NCBI RefSeq assembly: GCF_001636055.1
Contig: NZ_CP011789.1
Location: forward strand, 3,658,001 to 3,722,000
Source of the DNA: Pseudomonas putida
Lineage (GTDB): Bacteria > Pseudomonadota > Gammaproteobacteria > Pseudomonadales > Pseudomonadaceae
Direction: 5' to 3'
DNA length: 64,000 nucleotides
The notes under the pieces are model-generated. The model was not told the DNA's origin and made no database searches. It was given only the letters and a program-made list of their open reading frames with translations. Positions 25,379 through 34,307 of this stretch are shown here, piece by piece. Every line of letters starts with the position of its first letter. Position 1 is the stretch's first letter. Both the position numbers and the translations under genes were made by a program.

Positions 25379-25963
25379 ATGTCGTCATCGCTGTTGCCCT
25401 TCATCCTTTTCGCCTTGGCCGCCAGCATCAGCCCCGGGCCGACCAACCTGCTGATTCTCGTCCACGGCGCGCACAACGGCTTGCGTGCCAGCCTGGCGCC
25501 GATCTTCGCGGCCTGTGCGGCGGCCGCGGCGATCGTCTGGGTGGTAGGCCTAGGGCTGGGAGAGGTGCTGCTGCGCCACCCGCTGGCGCAGCAAGTGATG
25601 AGCTGGGTGGGCGTGCTGTGGTTGAGTCGCCTGGCCTGGCAGTTGTTCCGCGCCGCTGGCGAGCCCTTGCATGCCACGGCGCGGCAGCGCTTCGGAGTCG
25701 GCAGCGCGGCCTCGCTGCAACTGGTCAACCCCAAGGTCTGGCTGATGGCGGTGGCAGTGATCGGGGTGTTTGCCACGCCAGGATTGCCGGTGTGGCACCT
25801 GGCGCTGGTATTTCTGATCATCGCCCTGCCCTGCATGGGCGCCTGGGCCCTGCTCGGGATCGGCAGTGCCCGCTGGTTGCGTTCGCCCCGGCACCTGCAG
25901 CGCTTCAATCAGTTTCTGGCAGTGTTGCTGCTGGTGTCGGCGTGGTCGGCTTTACTGGCGTGA
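25379..25963 (+). CDS. LysE/RhtB-family exporter
   Basis: 194 aa. The first helix carries AASISPGPTNLLILVHGAHNGLRA, the LysE signature, and LQLVNPKVWLMAVAVIGVF is the conserved central helix. About six membrane segments. AGGAG is nine bases before the ATG. It is paired with the upstream AraC gene, and its substrate is unknown. The convergent sotB-like gene ends three bases further on. Confidence 0.9.
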   Translation: MSSSLLPFILFALAASISPGPTNLLILVHGAHNGLRASLAPIFAACAAAAAIVWVVGLGLGEVLLRHPLAQQVMSWVGVLWLSRLAWQLFRAAGEPLHATARQRFGVGSAASLQLVNPKVWLMAVAVIGVFATPGLPVWHLALVFLIIALPCMGAWALLGIGSARWLRSPRHLQRFNQFLAVLLLVSAWSALLA

Positions 25964-25966
25964 AGC

Positions 25967-27178
25967 TCAAGGCGCGGGGGGCGCGGCCAGGGCATCGCGA
26001 AAGCGCTGGCTGCTGGCCAAGGCCAGGCCCAACCCCAGCACCGCCACCACACCGCCGACCAGGCCGATATCGGCCACACCGATCTGGCTGCTGACGATAC
26101 TGCCCAGCAATGCACCGCCACCGATACCGATGTTGTAGATCCCCGAGAACAGTGCCATGGCCACATCGGTAGCGTCGGACGCCAACTTGAGCGTCTTCGA
26201 CTGCAGCGACAGGCTGAAGCTCAGGATCGCCACGCCCCAGAACATGCTCAGCACGGCGAACGCGGCGAAGTTCCCCGACAGCGGCAACAGCAGCAACAGG
26301 CACGCGGCCAGACAACCGATCGAGCCGACCAGGAAACCGTGCGGGAAGCGATCGCTGTAACGGCTGAACAGCACCGAGCCGAGCACACCCGCCCCACCGA
26401 ACAGCAACAGGATCAGGGTCGTGTGCTCACCGCTGATCTGCGCCACATGCAGGGCGAACGGTTCGATGTAGCTGTAGGCGGTGAACTGTGCGGTGATCAC
26501 CAGCGTGACCAGAAGATAGGTGATGACCAGGGCAGGCCTGCGGAACAGGATCGGCAGGCTGCGCAGCGAACCGGAGTTCTGGCTCGGCAGCAAGGGCAGC
26601 GACTTCATCAGGCAAAGCATGGTCGCCAGCGCCACGCCCGCAATGCTGAGGAAGGTGATGCGCCAACCCAGCGCCTCGCCCACCACACGCCCGAGCGGGA
26701 TGCCCAGGACCATCGCCAGGGTAGTGCCGGTGGCCAGCAACCCGAGCGCCTTGGCCTGCTTGCCAGCCGGCGCCACGCGCACCGCCAGCGACGCGGTGAT
26801 CGCCCAGAACACCGCGTGCGACAAGGCGATGCCGATGCGGCTGACCAGCAGCATGGCGAAACTCTGCGCCATCCACGACAGCAAGTGGCTGACGATGAAT
26901 ACCAGGAACACGAACAGCAACAGGCGCCGCCGCTCGATGTTACGGGTCATCAGCATCATCGGCAGCGAAGCCAGTGCCACCACCCAGGCGTAGATGGTCA
27001 ACATCAGGCCCACCTGCGCGGTGGTCATGTCGAAGCTGCGACCGATGTCGCTGAGCAGTGCCACCGGCACGAACTCGGTGGTGTTGAAGATGAACGCCGC
27101 CAGCGCCAGCGCGATCACGCTCAGCCAACTGCCGCCGCCTGCCGGTGCAGGTAGGGAATCAGGTAGGGGTCCATTCAT
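25967..27178 (-). CDS. sotB: SotB-like MFS exporter (sugar/arabinose or drug efflux)
   Basis: 403 aa, 12 hydrophobic segments. The SotB/YdeA group hallmarks are present: [37 protein letters not shown] at helix 1-2, and [34 protein letters not shown] in helix 4-5. Start [12 protein letters not shown] at 27178; an in-frame ATG 102 bases upstream would add a basic, unhydrophobic leader and is less likely. SotB-type exporters remove sugars such as arabinose or IPTG and some drugs. It is convergent with the LysE gene and divergent from the gene at 27373. Confidence 0.85.
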   Translation of the reverse strand: MNGPLPDSLPAPAGGGSWLSVIALALAAFIFNTTEFVPVALLSDIGRSFDMTTAQVGLMLTIYAWVVALASLPMMLMTRNIERRRLLLFVFLVFIVSHLLSWMAQSFAMLLVSRIGIALSHAVFWAITASLAVRVAPAGKQAKALGLLATGTTLAMVLGIPLGRVVGEALGWRITFLSIAGVALATMLCLMKSLPLLPSQNSGSLRSLPILFRRPALVITYLLVTLVITAQFTAYSYIEPFALHVAQISGEHTTLILLLFGGAGVLGSVLFSRYSDRFPHGFLVGSIGCLAACLLLLLPLSGNFAAFAVLSMFWGVAILSFSLSLQSKTLKLASDATDVAMALFSGIYNIGIGGGALLGSIVSSQIGVADIGLVGGVVAVLGLGLALASSQRFRDALAAPPAP

Positions 27179-27372
27179 CGAGGCCAATGCAATCTCCGCA
27201 GGCAAAGCGATAGGACGCGCCCCACGTGCCCAGGTTCGGGTCGCGGATGCACGTTTGTTATTGGTAGGAATACTCGGCATGGTACGCGTCAAGGCCAGGC
27301 CTCACAACCGCGCGCGCACGGAGTACCATGACGCACTGTAGCAACATGCGGAACAAGGAGTCCGATCCGCTC

Positions 27373-28665
27373 ATGGACACGCAACACCCTCAGCAGCAGT
27401 GGCAACAGGCGGTCACCGCCTACGCCGAGGCCGTCAACCGCCATGTTGCGCAAGGTTGCGCACAAGGACACGACACAGCACAAGCGCCCTGCCCACCGGC
27501 CATCGATCACCTGCTCGACGCCTGGCAGCTCGCCCTGCACGCAATCAACCGACCTGGCATCGACGAGCACCAGCGTCAGTTGTTTCGCGAAGCCTGGCCG
27601 CCCGCCCATGATCCCTTGCTGCCACTGCTCCCTAGCCATGGCCAGGGTATCGCCCAGGTGCTGCTGCTCGATGACGGCCGCTTGCTGGCACGCATCGGCA
27701 TGCCCCATGACAACGGCCAGGTGGTGCAGATCGACCGCAACGGGGTGACCCCGATTATCGCTGTCGAGCACTTCGGCCGCTGCCCGCGACGACGCTACTT
27801 CGCCCTGGCCAATGCGGAGGGCGTAAGGGTCACCGACGGCTGGGGCGGCCCTCAGGTCGCTCGGCTGTCCTGGCCCCATGGCCTGGAAGGCCTGCCGCCT
27901 GGCTACCCGTTCGATCCCTTCGACCTGCCACCCACCCCAACCCGCCTGCTCCCCCTGCCGGATGGCCGACGGGTACTGCTGGTCAGCCGCGAGGGCATCT
28001 TCCTGCTCACACCTCAAGGTGCCACCCGCCTGCTGCGCCGCGAAGCGGACATCCTCGCGCAACTGGCCGACGGCACCGACCCTGACGACATCGCGCTGAC
28101 CCTGACCCAAGCCCATGCCGCACTGTCGCCGGACGGCCGACGGATCGTGCTGGGCGAGCAGCGCGGCAACCACCAGGTACTCGACGAGCACCTGGAGCCG
28201 CTGGCCGAGATCGTCCCGGCGGGGGAACATCCGCACTTCGCCCTGTTCAACCACTGCGGCGACCAGTTGCTGCTCAATGCCTGCCAGGGCGACGGCGGCG
28301 CCAGCCTTGGCGTAACGCTCGCCAATCTGGCAACCGATCCTCAGATCTCGATGCTGCAGGACGGCGTGCAGATCCATGCCGGCGTCGCACGTCAAGGCGA
28401 GTACATCGTCGGCGATGCCCAAGGTTACCTGCGTGGCTTCGGCGAAGACGGTCGCGCGCACTGGCAGCATTATCTGGGGTCGGCCATCAGCGCCATGGAC
28501 ATCAGCGCCGACGGCCGCACCCTGGTCGCAGCCAGCCATGCCGGATTCATCTCGCTGATCGCCTTGGACAGCAAGCGGCCTGCCTGGCAGATCGGTACTG
28601 GCGAGCACGCCGAGGTGCGGCGCTGGTTGTTCTGGAAAGGGTGGAAGAAAGCAATGGTCTGGTAG
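27373..28665 (+). CDS. Uncharacterised beta-propeller-like protein
   Basis: 430 aa, no signal peptide. From about residue 90, short blades repeat with the pattern of WD40/PQQ-like propellers: AQVLLLDDGRLLARIG, TRLLPLPDGRRVLLVSREGIFLL, HAALSPDGRRIVLGEQ, HFALFNHCGDQLLLNAC and MDISADGRTLVAASHAGFISLIALD. The last ends with a DxxS-like WD motif. The N-terminal 60 residues look helical. Start at 27373 has AAGGAG rather far (12 bases) upstream. The partner is unknown and no neighbouring gene suggests a function. Confidence 0.75.
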   Translation: MDTQHPQQQWQQAVTAYAEAVNRHVAQGCAQGHDTAQAPCPPAIDHLLDAWQLALHAINRPGIDEHQRQLFREAWPPAHDPLLPLLPSHGQGIAQVLLLDDGRLLARIGMPHDNGQVVQIDRNGVTPIIAVEHFGRCPRRRYFALANAEGVRVTDGWGGPQVARLSWPHGLEGLPPGYPFDPFDLPPTPTRLLPLPDGRRVLLVSREGIFLLTPQGATRLLRREADILAQLADGTDPDDIALTLTQAHAALSPDGRRIVLGEQRGNHQVLDEHLEPLAEIVPAGEHPHFALFNHCGDQLLLNACQGDGGASLGVTLANLATDPQISMLQDGVQIHAGVARQGEYIVGDAQGYLRGFGEDGRAHWQHYLGSAISAMDISADGRTLVAASHAGFISLIALDSKRPAWQIGTGEHAEVRRWLFWKGWKKAMVW

Positions 28666-28678
28666 CGCCTGTACTGGC

Positions 28679-28708
28679 CGCAATCGCGGGACTCGCCCCG
28701 CGATTGCG
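28679..28708. terminator. Convergent hairpin
   Basis: CGCAATCGCGGG (28679-28690) and CCCGCGATTGCG (28697-28708) form a perfect 12-bp stem with a six-base loop. It sits between the convergent propeller gene and the alcohol dehydrogenase gene and probably terminates both transcripts, although no T-run is present. Its core resembles a REP half-site. Confidence 0.6.
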
Positions 28709-28721
28709 TTCAACGCCCGGA

Positions 28722-29774
28722 TCAGGCCTTCAAGGTCGCCATGTCGATTACGAAGCGGTACTTCACATCACCCTTGATCATCCGCTCGTACGCCTCGTTG
28801 ATGTGGCGGATATCCAGCATCTCGATATCGCAGCTGATGCCGTGCTCGGCGCAGAAATCCAGCACTTCCTGGGTTTCGGCGATCCCGCCGATCAAGGAGC
28901 CGGCCAGCACCCGCCGCTTGAGCACCAGGTTGGCCGCATGCACGGGCGGATCGACCGGCTCGATCAGGCCGACCAGGATGTGCACGCCGTCGAACTTCAG
29001 GGTTTCGAGGTAGGGATTCAGGTCGTGTTGCACCGGGATGGTGTCGAGCAGGAAGTCGAAGCGACCCGCCGCCTCGCGCATCTGCGCCTCGTCGGTGGAG
29101 ACGATGACATGATCGGCGCCCTGGCGACGGGCTTCCTCGGCCTTGGCCGGGGAGCGGGTGAACAGCGTCACCTCGGCGCCCAGGGCCTTGGCGAACTTGA
29201 TGCCCATGTGGCCCAGGCCGCCCATGCCCAGCACGCCGACCTTGTGCCCAGGCCCCACGCCGTGGTGCTTGAGCGGTGAGTAAGTGGTGATGCCCGCGCA
29301 GAGAATCGGTGCTGCACTGGGCAGGTCCATCCCTTGGGGAATACGCAGGACGAAGTGCTCGCTGACCACGATGTTGCTGGAATAGCCACCCAGGGTATTG
29401 CTGCCGTCGATACGGTCGGGACTGGCGTAGGTCTGGGTCGGCCCTTCCAGGCAATACTGCTCCAGGTCCTGCCGGCAAGCCTCGCAATGGCGGCAGGAAT
29501 CGACCATGCAGCCGACGCCGACCAGGTCACCGACCTGGTACTTGCCGGCCTTTTCACCTACAGCGGTGACACGACCGACGATCTCGTGGCCGGGCATCAG
29601 TGGGTAGACGGCTATGCCCCACTCATTGCGGGCCTGGTGAATATCGGAGTGGCACACGCCGCAGTAGAGGATGTCGATGGCGACATCGCCCGGGCGCAGG
29701 CCACGGCGCTGGAAGGTCATGGGCGCCAGGGGCGCGGTGGAAGACTGGGCGGCATAACCGATGGCGGTGTACAT
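28722..29774 (-). CDS. Zinc-dependent NADP(H) aldehyde reductase/alcohol dehydrogenase (YahK/AdhC-like)
   Basis: 350 aa, starting MYTAIGYAAQSSTAPLAPM. Catalytic zinc ligands are in CGVCHSDIH and the GHEIVG segment; the structural zinc uses CRHCEACRQDLEQYC. The cofactor motif is GMGGLGHMG, and the following TRSPAK favours NADP. This medium-chain subgroup (E. coli YahK) reduces a wide range of aldehydes. It is divergent from a YqhC-like AraC gene, the same type of regulator that controls the aldehyde reductase YqhD in E. coli, so aldehyde-inducible detoxification is likely. Confidence 0.92.
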   Translation of the reverse strand: MYTAIGYAAQSSTAPLAPMTFQRRGLRPGDVAIDILYCGVCHSDIHQARNEWGIAVYPLMPGHEIVGRVTAVGEKAGKYQVGDLVGVGCMVDSCRHCEACRQDLEQYCLEGPTQTYASPDRIDGSNTLGGYSSNIVVSEHFVLRIPQGMDLPSAAPILCAGITTYSPLKHHGVGPGHKVGVLGMGGLGHMGIKFAKALGAEVTLFTRSPAKAEEARRQGADHVIVSTDEAQMREAAGRFDFLLDTIPVQHDLNPYLETLKFDGVHILVGLIEPVDPPVHAANLVLKRRVLAGSLIGGIAETQEVLDFCAEHGISCDIEMLDIRHINEAYERMIKGDVKYRFVIDMATLKA

Positions 29775-29955
29775 GCTCTGGACCTCGCAATATTGAAACG
29801 ATTCAGGCCACGCATTCTGCGCATCGAAACGGGCCCGGCCCACAGCCGATCCTCCGGCATTCGTGCCTGATTCTCCGGAATTGGCCGCAGCGATCTGGCG
29901 CTGGACTGTCAATCTGCGAAGATGCCAGTGTCTGATTCTCTGTCCCTGGTTTGCC

Positions 29956-30861
29956 ATGCACCTGACCCAACACGTCGACGCCAATGCCCCTCTCTGCTCG
30001 CTGATCCGCGCCCTCGCCTCGCGCCCCGGATTCGTCGACACCTACCTGCCCCAGGTCCAGGTGTTGTCGTGGGACCACTATGTGGCGAGCAGCCCACAGA
30101 TCTACGAACCGAGCCTGATCATCATCGCCCAGGGCAGCAAGCTCGCGCGCCTGGGGCCGCGCACGCTGGAATACGGTGCCGGGCACTACCTGATCCAGGC
30201 GCTTTCAGTGCCCTTCATGTGCGAAACCTTCGCCACGCCCCAGGCGCCCATGCTCGGCGTGGCCGTGAGCATCGACCGTACCGTGCTGAGCGAACTGGTG
30301 CAGAACATGGCCCTGCCGCCGGACCCGGCAGTACAGGCGCAGACGCCGCAGTCGATGAGCTCGGCGGCGCTGGGTGCTCCAATGCGCGCCAGCGTCGAGC
30401 GTCTGCTCGAATGCCTGCAGGACCCGCTGGATGCGAAAATGCTGGGAGCCGCACGGGTGCGGGAGGTGCTGTATACGGCCCTGCGCGGCCCTCAAGCCGG
30501 TGTGTTGCGGGCGCTGGTCGAACAGCAGGGGCACTTTGCCCGGATCGGCGTCGCGCTCGCCTACCTGCGCGATCATTTCGCCGAGCCGTTGAGTGTCGAA
30601 GCGCTGGCCAGCCGTGCCAACATGAGCGTTTCGACCTTCCACGAACACTTCAAGCGCTGCACCGAACTGGCGCCGATGCAATACCTCAAACGCCTGCGCC
30701 TGCTCAAGGCGCAGCAGATGCTGATCGGCGAGAGCCTGGGCGTGGCCCAGGTGGCGCACCGGGTAGGCTACCAGAGCACCTCGCAGTTCAGCCGCGAATA
30801 CAAGCGCGAATTCGCCCGCAGCCCGGGAGACGAACTGCCCTACCGCAGCCTACCGGTATGA
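29956..30861 (+). CDS. AraC-family regulator (YqhC-like, AraC_N type)
   Basis: 301 aa; start MHLTQHVDANAPLCSLIRAL at 29956. The N-terminal AraC_N domain is typical (PSLIIIAQGSKLARLG, GAGHYLIQALSVPF, YLIQ followed by EQAP-like text), and the C-terminal HTH pair reads LSVEALASRANMSVSTFHEHFKRCT and VAQVAHRVGYQSTSQFSREYKREF. Members of this group next to aldehyde/alcohol dehydrogenases act as aldehyde-responsive activators. The divergent gap of 181 bases is the likely control region. Confidence 0.9.
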   Translation: MHLTQHVDANAPLCSLIRALASRPGFVDTYLPQVQVLSWDHYVASSPQIYEPSLIIIAQGSKLARLGPRTLEYGAGHYLIQALSVPFMCETFATPQAPMLGVAVSIDRTVLSELVQNMALPPDPAVQAQTPQSMSSAALGAPMRASVERLLECLQDPLDAKMLGAARVREVLYTALRGPQAGVLRALVEQQGHFARIGVALAYLRDHFAEPLSVEALASRANMSVSTFHEHFKRCTELAPMQYLKRLRLLKAQQMLIGESLGVAQVAHRVGYQSTSQFSREYKREFARSPGDELPYRSLPV

Positions 30862-30869
30862 CCCAGCCC

Positions 30870-31469
30870 TCAGCCCTGGCGCCGGACCATCGCCACGATG
30901 CCGGCGCTCAGTTCCGCCTTGGCCTGCCCTGGTTCGATTTCCCCCGACGCCGCCGCCTGTGACAATGCCTCGGCGGCGCCGACCAGCAGACGCAAGCCGG
31001 CCAATCCGATATCCCCGCCCGGCGCAAACGGCGCCAGCGCCTGGCGGCACCGGTCCAGGAACGGATCCTCGTACCCCCGCTTGAGCGCCTCGAGCTCCGG
31101 CGAACCGGCCAACGCCGCACTGACGCCCGGTATCTCACGCCCCTGGGTCATCACACAATCGACATAGGCTGCGGCGATTACCGCCGCACGCGCCTCAAGG
31201 TCCACAGGACAGCCCGCCAGCACGACCTCGAGCATGGCGGTCTGGCGCGCGTCGTATTCCTCGTAAAGCGCCACCAGCAAGCCGTTGCGGGTTTCGAAGT
31301 GGTCGTACACCACCGGCTTGGTCACCCCTGCCAGCTCACTCAGGCGCCCCAGGCTCAGCGCATCGGTGCCCTCCTCGCGAACCATCTGCCAGGCCACCGC
31401 TATCAATTGCCGCCGACGATCCTCACGGGACAGGCGTTTACGTACAGGGCGCGTCTCATCGCTTGACAT
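30870..31469 (-). CDS. TetR-family repressor
   Basis: 199 aa. HTH region: RRRQLIAVAWQMVREEGTDALSLGRLSELAGVTKPVVYDHF, with a basic N-terminal arm. The C-terminal ligand domain is of unknown specificity. It is divergent from a flavodoxin-fold oxidoreductase gene, and the gap carries a set of repeated CTTAC motifs that overlap the expected start region. It is therefore likely to repress itself and the oxidoreductase. Confidence 0.9.
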   Translation of the reverse strand: MSSDETRPVRKRLSREDRRRQLIAVAWQMVREEGTDALSLGRLSELAGVTKPVVYDHFETRNGLLVALYEEYDARQTAMLEVVLAGCPVDLEARAAVIAAAYVDCVMTQGREIPGVSAALAGSPELEALKRGYEDPFLDRCRQALAPFAPGGDIGLAGLRLLVGAAEALSQAAASGEIEPGQAKAELSAGIVAMVRRQG

Positions 31470-31471
31470 AG

Positions 31472-31508
31472 CTTACCTACCAAAAGTAACTTACCAACCG
31501 TAACTTAC
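31472..31508. promoter_or_regulatory. Candidate TetR operator with repeated GTAACTTAC
   Basis: GTAACTTAC occurs exactly at 31486-31494 and 31500-31508, 14 bases apart, and a third partial copy CTTACC starts at 31472. The repeats lie right after the TetR start codon region (31469) and before the oxidoreductase gene (31560). Direct repeats are not the commonest TetR site, so the exact binding unit is uncertain. Confidence 0.45.
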
Positions 31509-31559
31509 GCCGAGTATATAGCGCCCGGCCTCTTCCCGCATCCCATAAGGAACGCATTC

Positions 31560-32177
31560 ATGCACGCCCTGATCGTACTCGCCCACCCCGACGCCCAATC
31601 ACTCACCCACGCATTGTCCAGGCAGATCGCCGACGGCCTGGCCCAAGCAGGCCATACCAGCGAAATCGCCGACCTGGCCGCAGAGGGCTTCGATCCGCGC
31701 TTCGAGTTGCCCGACCTCAATGTCCATCGTCACCTGGCCAAGCCGCCGGCGGACGTCCTTGCCGAGCAGGCACGCATCGAACGGGCTGATACCCTGGTGC
31801 TGGTCTACCCAGTGTACTGGTGGTCGTTCCCCGCACTGCTCAAGGGCTGGATCGACCGTGTGTTCAGCAATGGCTGGGCCTTCAGCTACGAAGACGGCAA
31901 GACCACCAAGCTGCTCAACCACCTGAAGGTCCACCTGGTGGCGGTCGGCGGCGCCGACGCTGCCCTGTTCGACCGCCATGGCTACGGCGCTGCAATGCGC
32001 GTACAGATCGAGCATGGCATTTTCGACTGGTGCGGCGCCCAGGTCTCGAGCTCGATCCTTCTGGACGAGAGCGAAGGCCCGGATACCGCCAGGCACTTAC
32101 CCACCGCCTACACCCTCGGACAACGTCTGTTCGCCGCTCAGGCTTCGTCCAGCGTCCACTCGGCCAGCGGACAGTAA
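31560..32177 (+). CDS. Flavodoxin-fold NAD(P)H-dependent oxidoreductase (MdaB/NQO-like)
   Basis: 205 aa. The N-terminal strand and FMN/FAD loop read MHALIVLAHPDAQSLTHALS; the conserved LVYPVYWWSFPALLKGWIDRVFSNGWAFSY matches the flavodoxin_2 quinone-reductase group. It reduces quinones by two electrons. It is divergent from the TetR gene. Its last 40 bases overlap the convergent thpR gene, and the C-terminal tail (about SSSVHSASGQ) looks like read-through beyond the usual end of the family. Confidence 0.88.
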   Translation: MHALIVLAHPDAQSLTHALSRQIADGLAQAGHTSEIADLAAEGFDPRFELPDLNVHRHLAKPPADVLAEQARIERADTLVLVYPVYWWSFPALLKGWIDRVFSNGWAFSYEDGKTTKLLNHLKVHLVAVGGADAALFDRHGYGAAMRVQIEHGIFDWCGAQVSSSILLDESEGPDTARHLPTAYTLGQRLFAAQASSSVHSASGQ

Positions 32178-32686
32178 CGGCCCTTGCGCGATTCATAGAG
32201 ACCGAACCGGCGGGCATTGAGGAAGAACTCCGGAGCCTGCGCCGCCTCTGGTGGCTGTCCCTGGAAATCCCGTGACAGCGTCAGGTGCGGACGGTATTCA
32301 CGGGCCTGCTCGGCGATGCCCAGTGGCAGTAGCCGCTGCTCCAGTCCGTAGACCAGTTGGCGCAGGCTGGCAGGGGTATCGCCAGGTTCGAGTACCAGCG
32401 CGCCGGCACGTCGCCACACCTGCAGACGGTCGAGCAACAGGCGTATCGGCGCCCCTGGGCGCGTCATGCCGTCTACCGCCGCGCACAGTGCCGGTACCTG
32501 GGCGGCATCCACATCGCCCAGAAACAGCAACGTCACATGAAAATTCTCGGCGGGTACCGGCTTGCCGGCCCGCAACCCCAATTCACGACGCCACTGGGCA
32601 ACGGCCCGGCGCTGGGTTTCGGGCAAAGCCAGGGCGAAAAACAGGCGCTTGAAGGGCGCGCCGCTTGGGCGTACATCCTGGACCAT
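32138..32686 (-). CDS. thpR: RNA 2',3'-cyclic phosphodiesterase (ligT-like)
   Basis: 182 aa; start MVQDVRPSGAPFKRLFFALA at 32686 with GAGGAG upstream. The two HxT motifs of the 2H phosphoesterase fold are HVTLLF (residues about 49-54) and HLTLSRD (about 138-144). It hydrolyses 2',3'-cyclic phosphates on RNA ends. It overlaps the end of the convergent oxidoreductase gene by 40 bases, an unusually long overlap in which both reading frames look real. Confidence 0.92.
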   Translation of the reverse strand: MVQDVRPSGAPFKRLFFALALPETQRRAVAQWRRELGLRAGKPVPAENFHVTLLFLGDVDAAQVPALCAAVDGMTRPGAPIRLLLDRLQVWRRAGALVLEPGDTPASLRQLVYGLEQRLLPLGIAEQAREYRPHLTLSRDFQGQPPEAAQAPEFFLNARRFGLYESRKGRYCPLAEWTLDEA

Positions 32687-32882
32687 CGGAAACTCCTCGA
32701 GGGCTGAAGGGCATGCAGGTTCAAACGCTGCCAGGGTTGAATCGTTTGCGCAGCTTGCAGGGTATTCCACCTTCGTCCATCAGCGATGACTTAACAATAA
32801 GTACAAACTGGCGACACGATTGTTTATGCTGGCGGGCTACAGCCATGGCGCATGGCCATTTTTATTCGACAAGTAACCGTCC

Positions 32883-33782
32883 ATGAAAATTGCACTCGTA
32901 CTGATCTTCGTCCTCTCGATCGCCTATGTTCACCTGCGCGGTCGCGTTCGCCACAAGCTGACTCGCCAGCTGGGCGACCACTCGAGCTTCCTCGCCCCGG
33001 TCAACAGTTTCCTGTACCTGTTCTCCAAGCACCCGGCCAAGCCCTATTTGCCCGTCGAGTCGTTCCCTGAGCTGCAGCCGCTCAAGGACCACTGGCAGGA
33101 AATCCGCGAAGAAGCCCAGCAATTGCTGCACGCCGGCGAGATCAAGAAATCCGACAACTATGATGACGTTGGCTTCAACTCGTTCTTCAAGACCGGCTGG
33201 AAGCGCTTCTATCTGAAGTGGTACGGCGAGAGCCACCCTTCGGCGATGACCCTGTGCCCACGCACGACCGAACTGCTGCAAGGTATCGGCACGGTCAAGG
33301 CGGCGATGTTCGCCACCCTGCCGCCGGGAGCCAAGCTGGTTCGTCACCGTGACCCCTATGCCGGCTCCTACCGTTACCACCTGGGCCTGGACACACCGAA
33401 CGACGATGGTTGCTACATCGATGTGGACGGCGAGAAGTATTCCTGGCGCGACGGCGAGGCGGTGATCTTCGACGAGACGTACATCCACTACGCGGCCAAT
33501 ACCACCGAGCACAACCGTATCATCCTGTTCTGCGACGTCGAGCGCCCGTTGAAGTACCGCTGGGCAAGCGCCTTCAACCGTTGGTTCAGCCGCAACGTCA
33601 TGGCCGCGGCAGCCGCGCCCAACGATGCCAACGACAAGACTGGCGGCATCAATCGACTGTTCACGCGCATCTACAAGATCCGTGAACGTGGCAAGGCCAT
33701 GAAGAAGCGCAACCGCACCCGCTACTACCTCGAGAAATGGGCCGTGGTGGCGGCACTGGTGCTGCTGTTCATCTACATCTGA
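32883..33782 (+). CDS. lpxO: Lipid A 2-hydroxylase-type Fe(II)/2-oxoglutarate dioxygenase
   Basis: 299 aa, the normal LpxO length. A short N-terminal hydrophobic segment (ALVLIFVLSIAYVHL) and a C-terminal one (WAVVAALVLLFIYI) anchor it to the membrane. The Asp/Asn hydroxylase core shows HRDPYAGSYRYHLGLDTP (iron ligands H and D), and the second ligand His in IFDETYIHYAANTTEHNRIIL; Arg in that strand binds 2-oxoglutarate. It hydroxylates lipid A acyl chains, altering the outer membrane. It is monocistronic; no PhoP box was convincing upstream. Confidence 0.92.
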   Translation: MKIALVLIFVLSIAYVHLRGRVRHKLTRQLGDHSSFLAPVNSFLYLFSKHPAKPYLPVESFPELQPLKDHWQEIREEAQQLLHAGEIKKSDNYDDVGFNSFFKTGWKRFYLKWYGESHPSAMTLCPRTTELLQGIGTVKAAMFATLPPGAKLVRHRDPYAGSYRYHLGLDTPNDDGCYIDVDGEKYSWRDGEAVIFDETYIHYAANTTEHNRIILFCDVERPLKYRWASAFNRWFSRNVMAAAAAPNDANDKTGGINRLFTRIYKIRERGKAMKKRNRTRYYLEKWAVVAALVLLFIYI

Positions 33783-33884
33783 CACGTCCTGCGGCCTCCT
33801 TGCCCCTCGGTGACGAGGCCTGCCCTTCCCCCCATCTTCGACTAGCCTGAAAGCTCCTGTTGCCAACCTGACAAGGTGAAGACG

Positions 33885-34229
33885 ATGAGCATGATGGACT
33901 GGGACGCCTACCGTAAGCAGTTGATGGCCGGCATCGGCGATCTCAAGCAGCTGTCCCCCGACACCGTGGCCGGCTACGCCACCGCCAGCGCTGCCGGCGC
34001 CAAGACCAACCACCTCGACGCCAAGACCCGCGAGCTGATTTCCCTGGCCGTGGCGGTGACCACTCGCTGCGACGGCTGCATCGCCGTGCATTCGCAGCAG
34101 GCGGTCAAGCACGGTGCGACCCGCGAGGAAATCGCCGAAGCCCTCGGCGTGGCCGTGGCCATGAACGCGGGCGCTGCCCTGGTGTATTCGGCACGGGCGC
34201 TGGATACGGTCGGCAAGGCCGGCAGTTGA
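33885..34229 (+). CDS. AhpD-like carboxymuconolactone decarboxylase family protein
   Basis: 114 aa; start MSMMDWDAYRKQL at 33885 with AAGGTGA upstream. The CMD core with RCDGCIAVHSQQAVKHGAT contains CxxC then His two residues later, as in AhpD. About the size of a single-domain CMD protein. It may act as a peroxidase-like enzyme. It is the second AhpD-like protein in this window. It lies between lpxO and an acetyltransferase gene on the same strand. Confidence 0.9.
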   Translation: MSMMDWDAYRKQLMAGIGDLKQLSPDTVAGYATASAAGAKTNHLDAKTRELISLAVAVTTRCDGCIAVHSQQAVKHGATREEIAEALGVAVAMNAGAALVYSARALDTVGKAGS

Positions 34230-34307
34230 CGCTTTTGGGCGCCACAGCCCTTGCATGACGGCGCCCATCCACCCAGACTTGCCGGCCCAGCCCGAGCAGG
34301 AACCGAC

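Noticed and set aside
33885..34229. AhpD-like protein considered as a partner of the first operon
   Set aside because: It is 26 kb away, much shorter than the AhpD-like protein at 7909 and sits in an unrelated neighbourhood.
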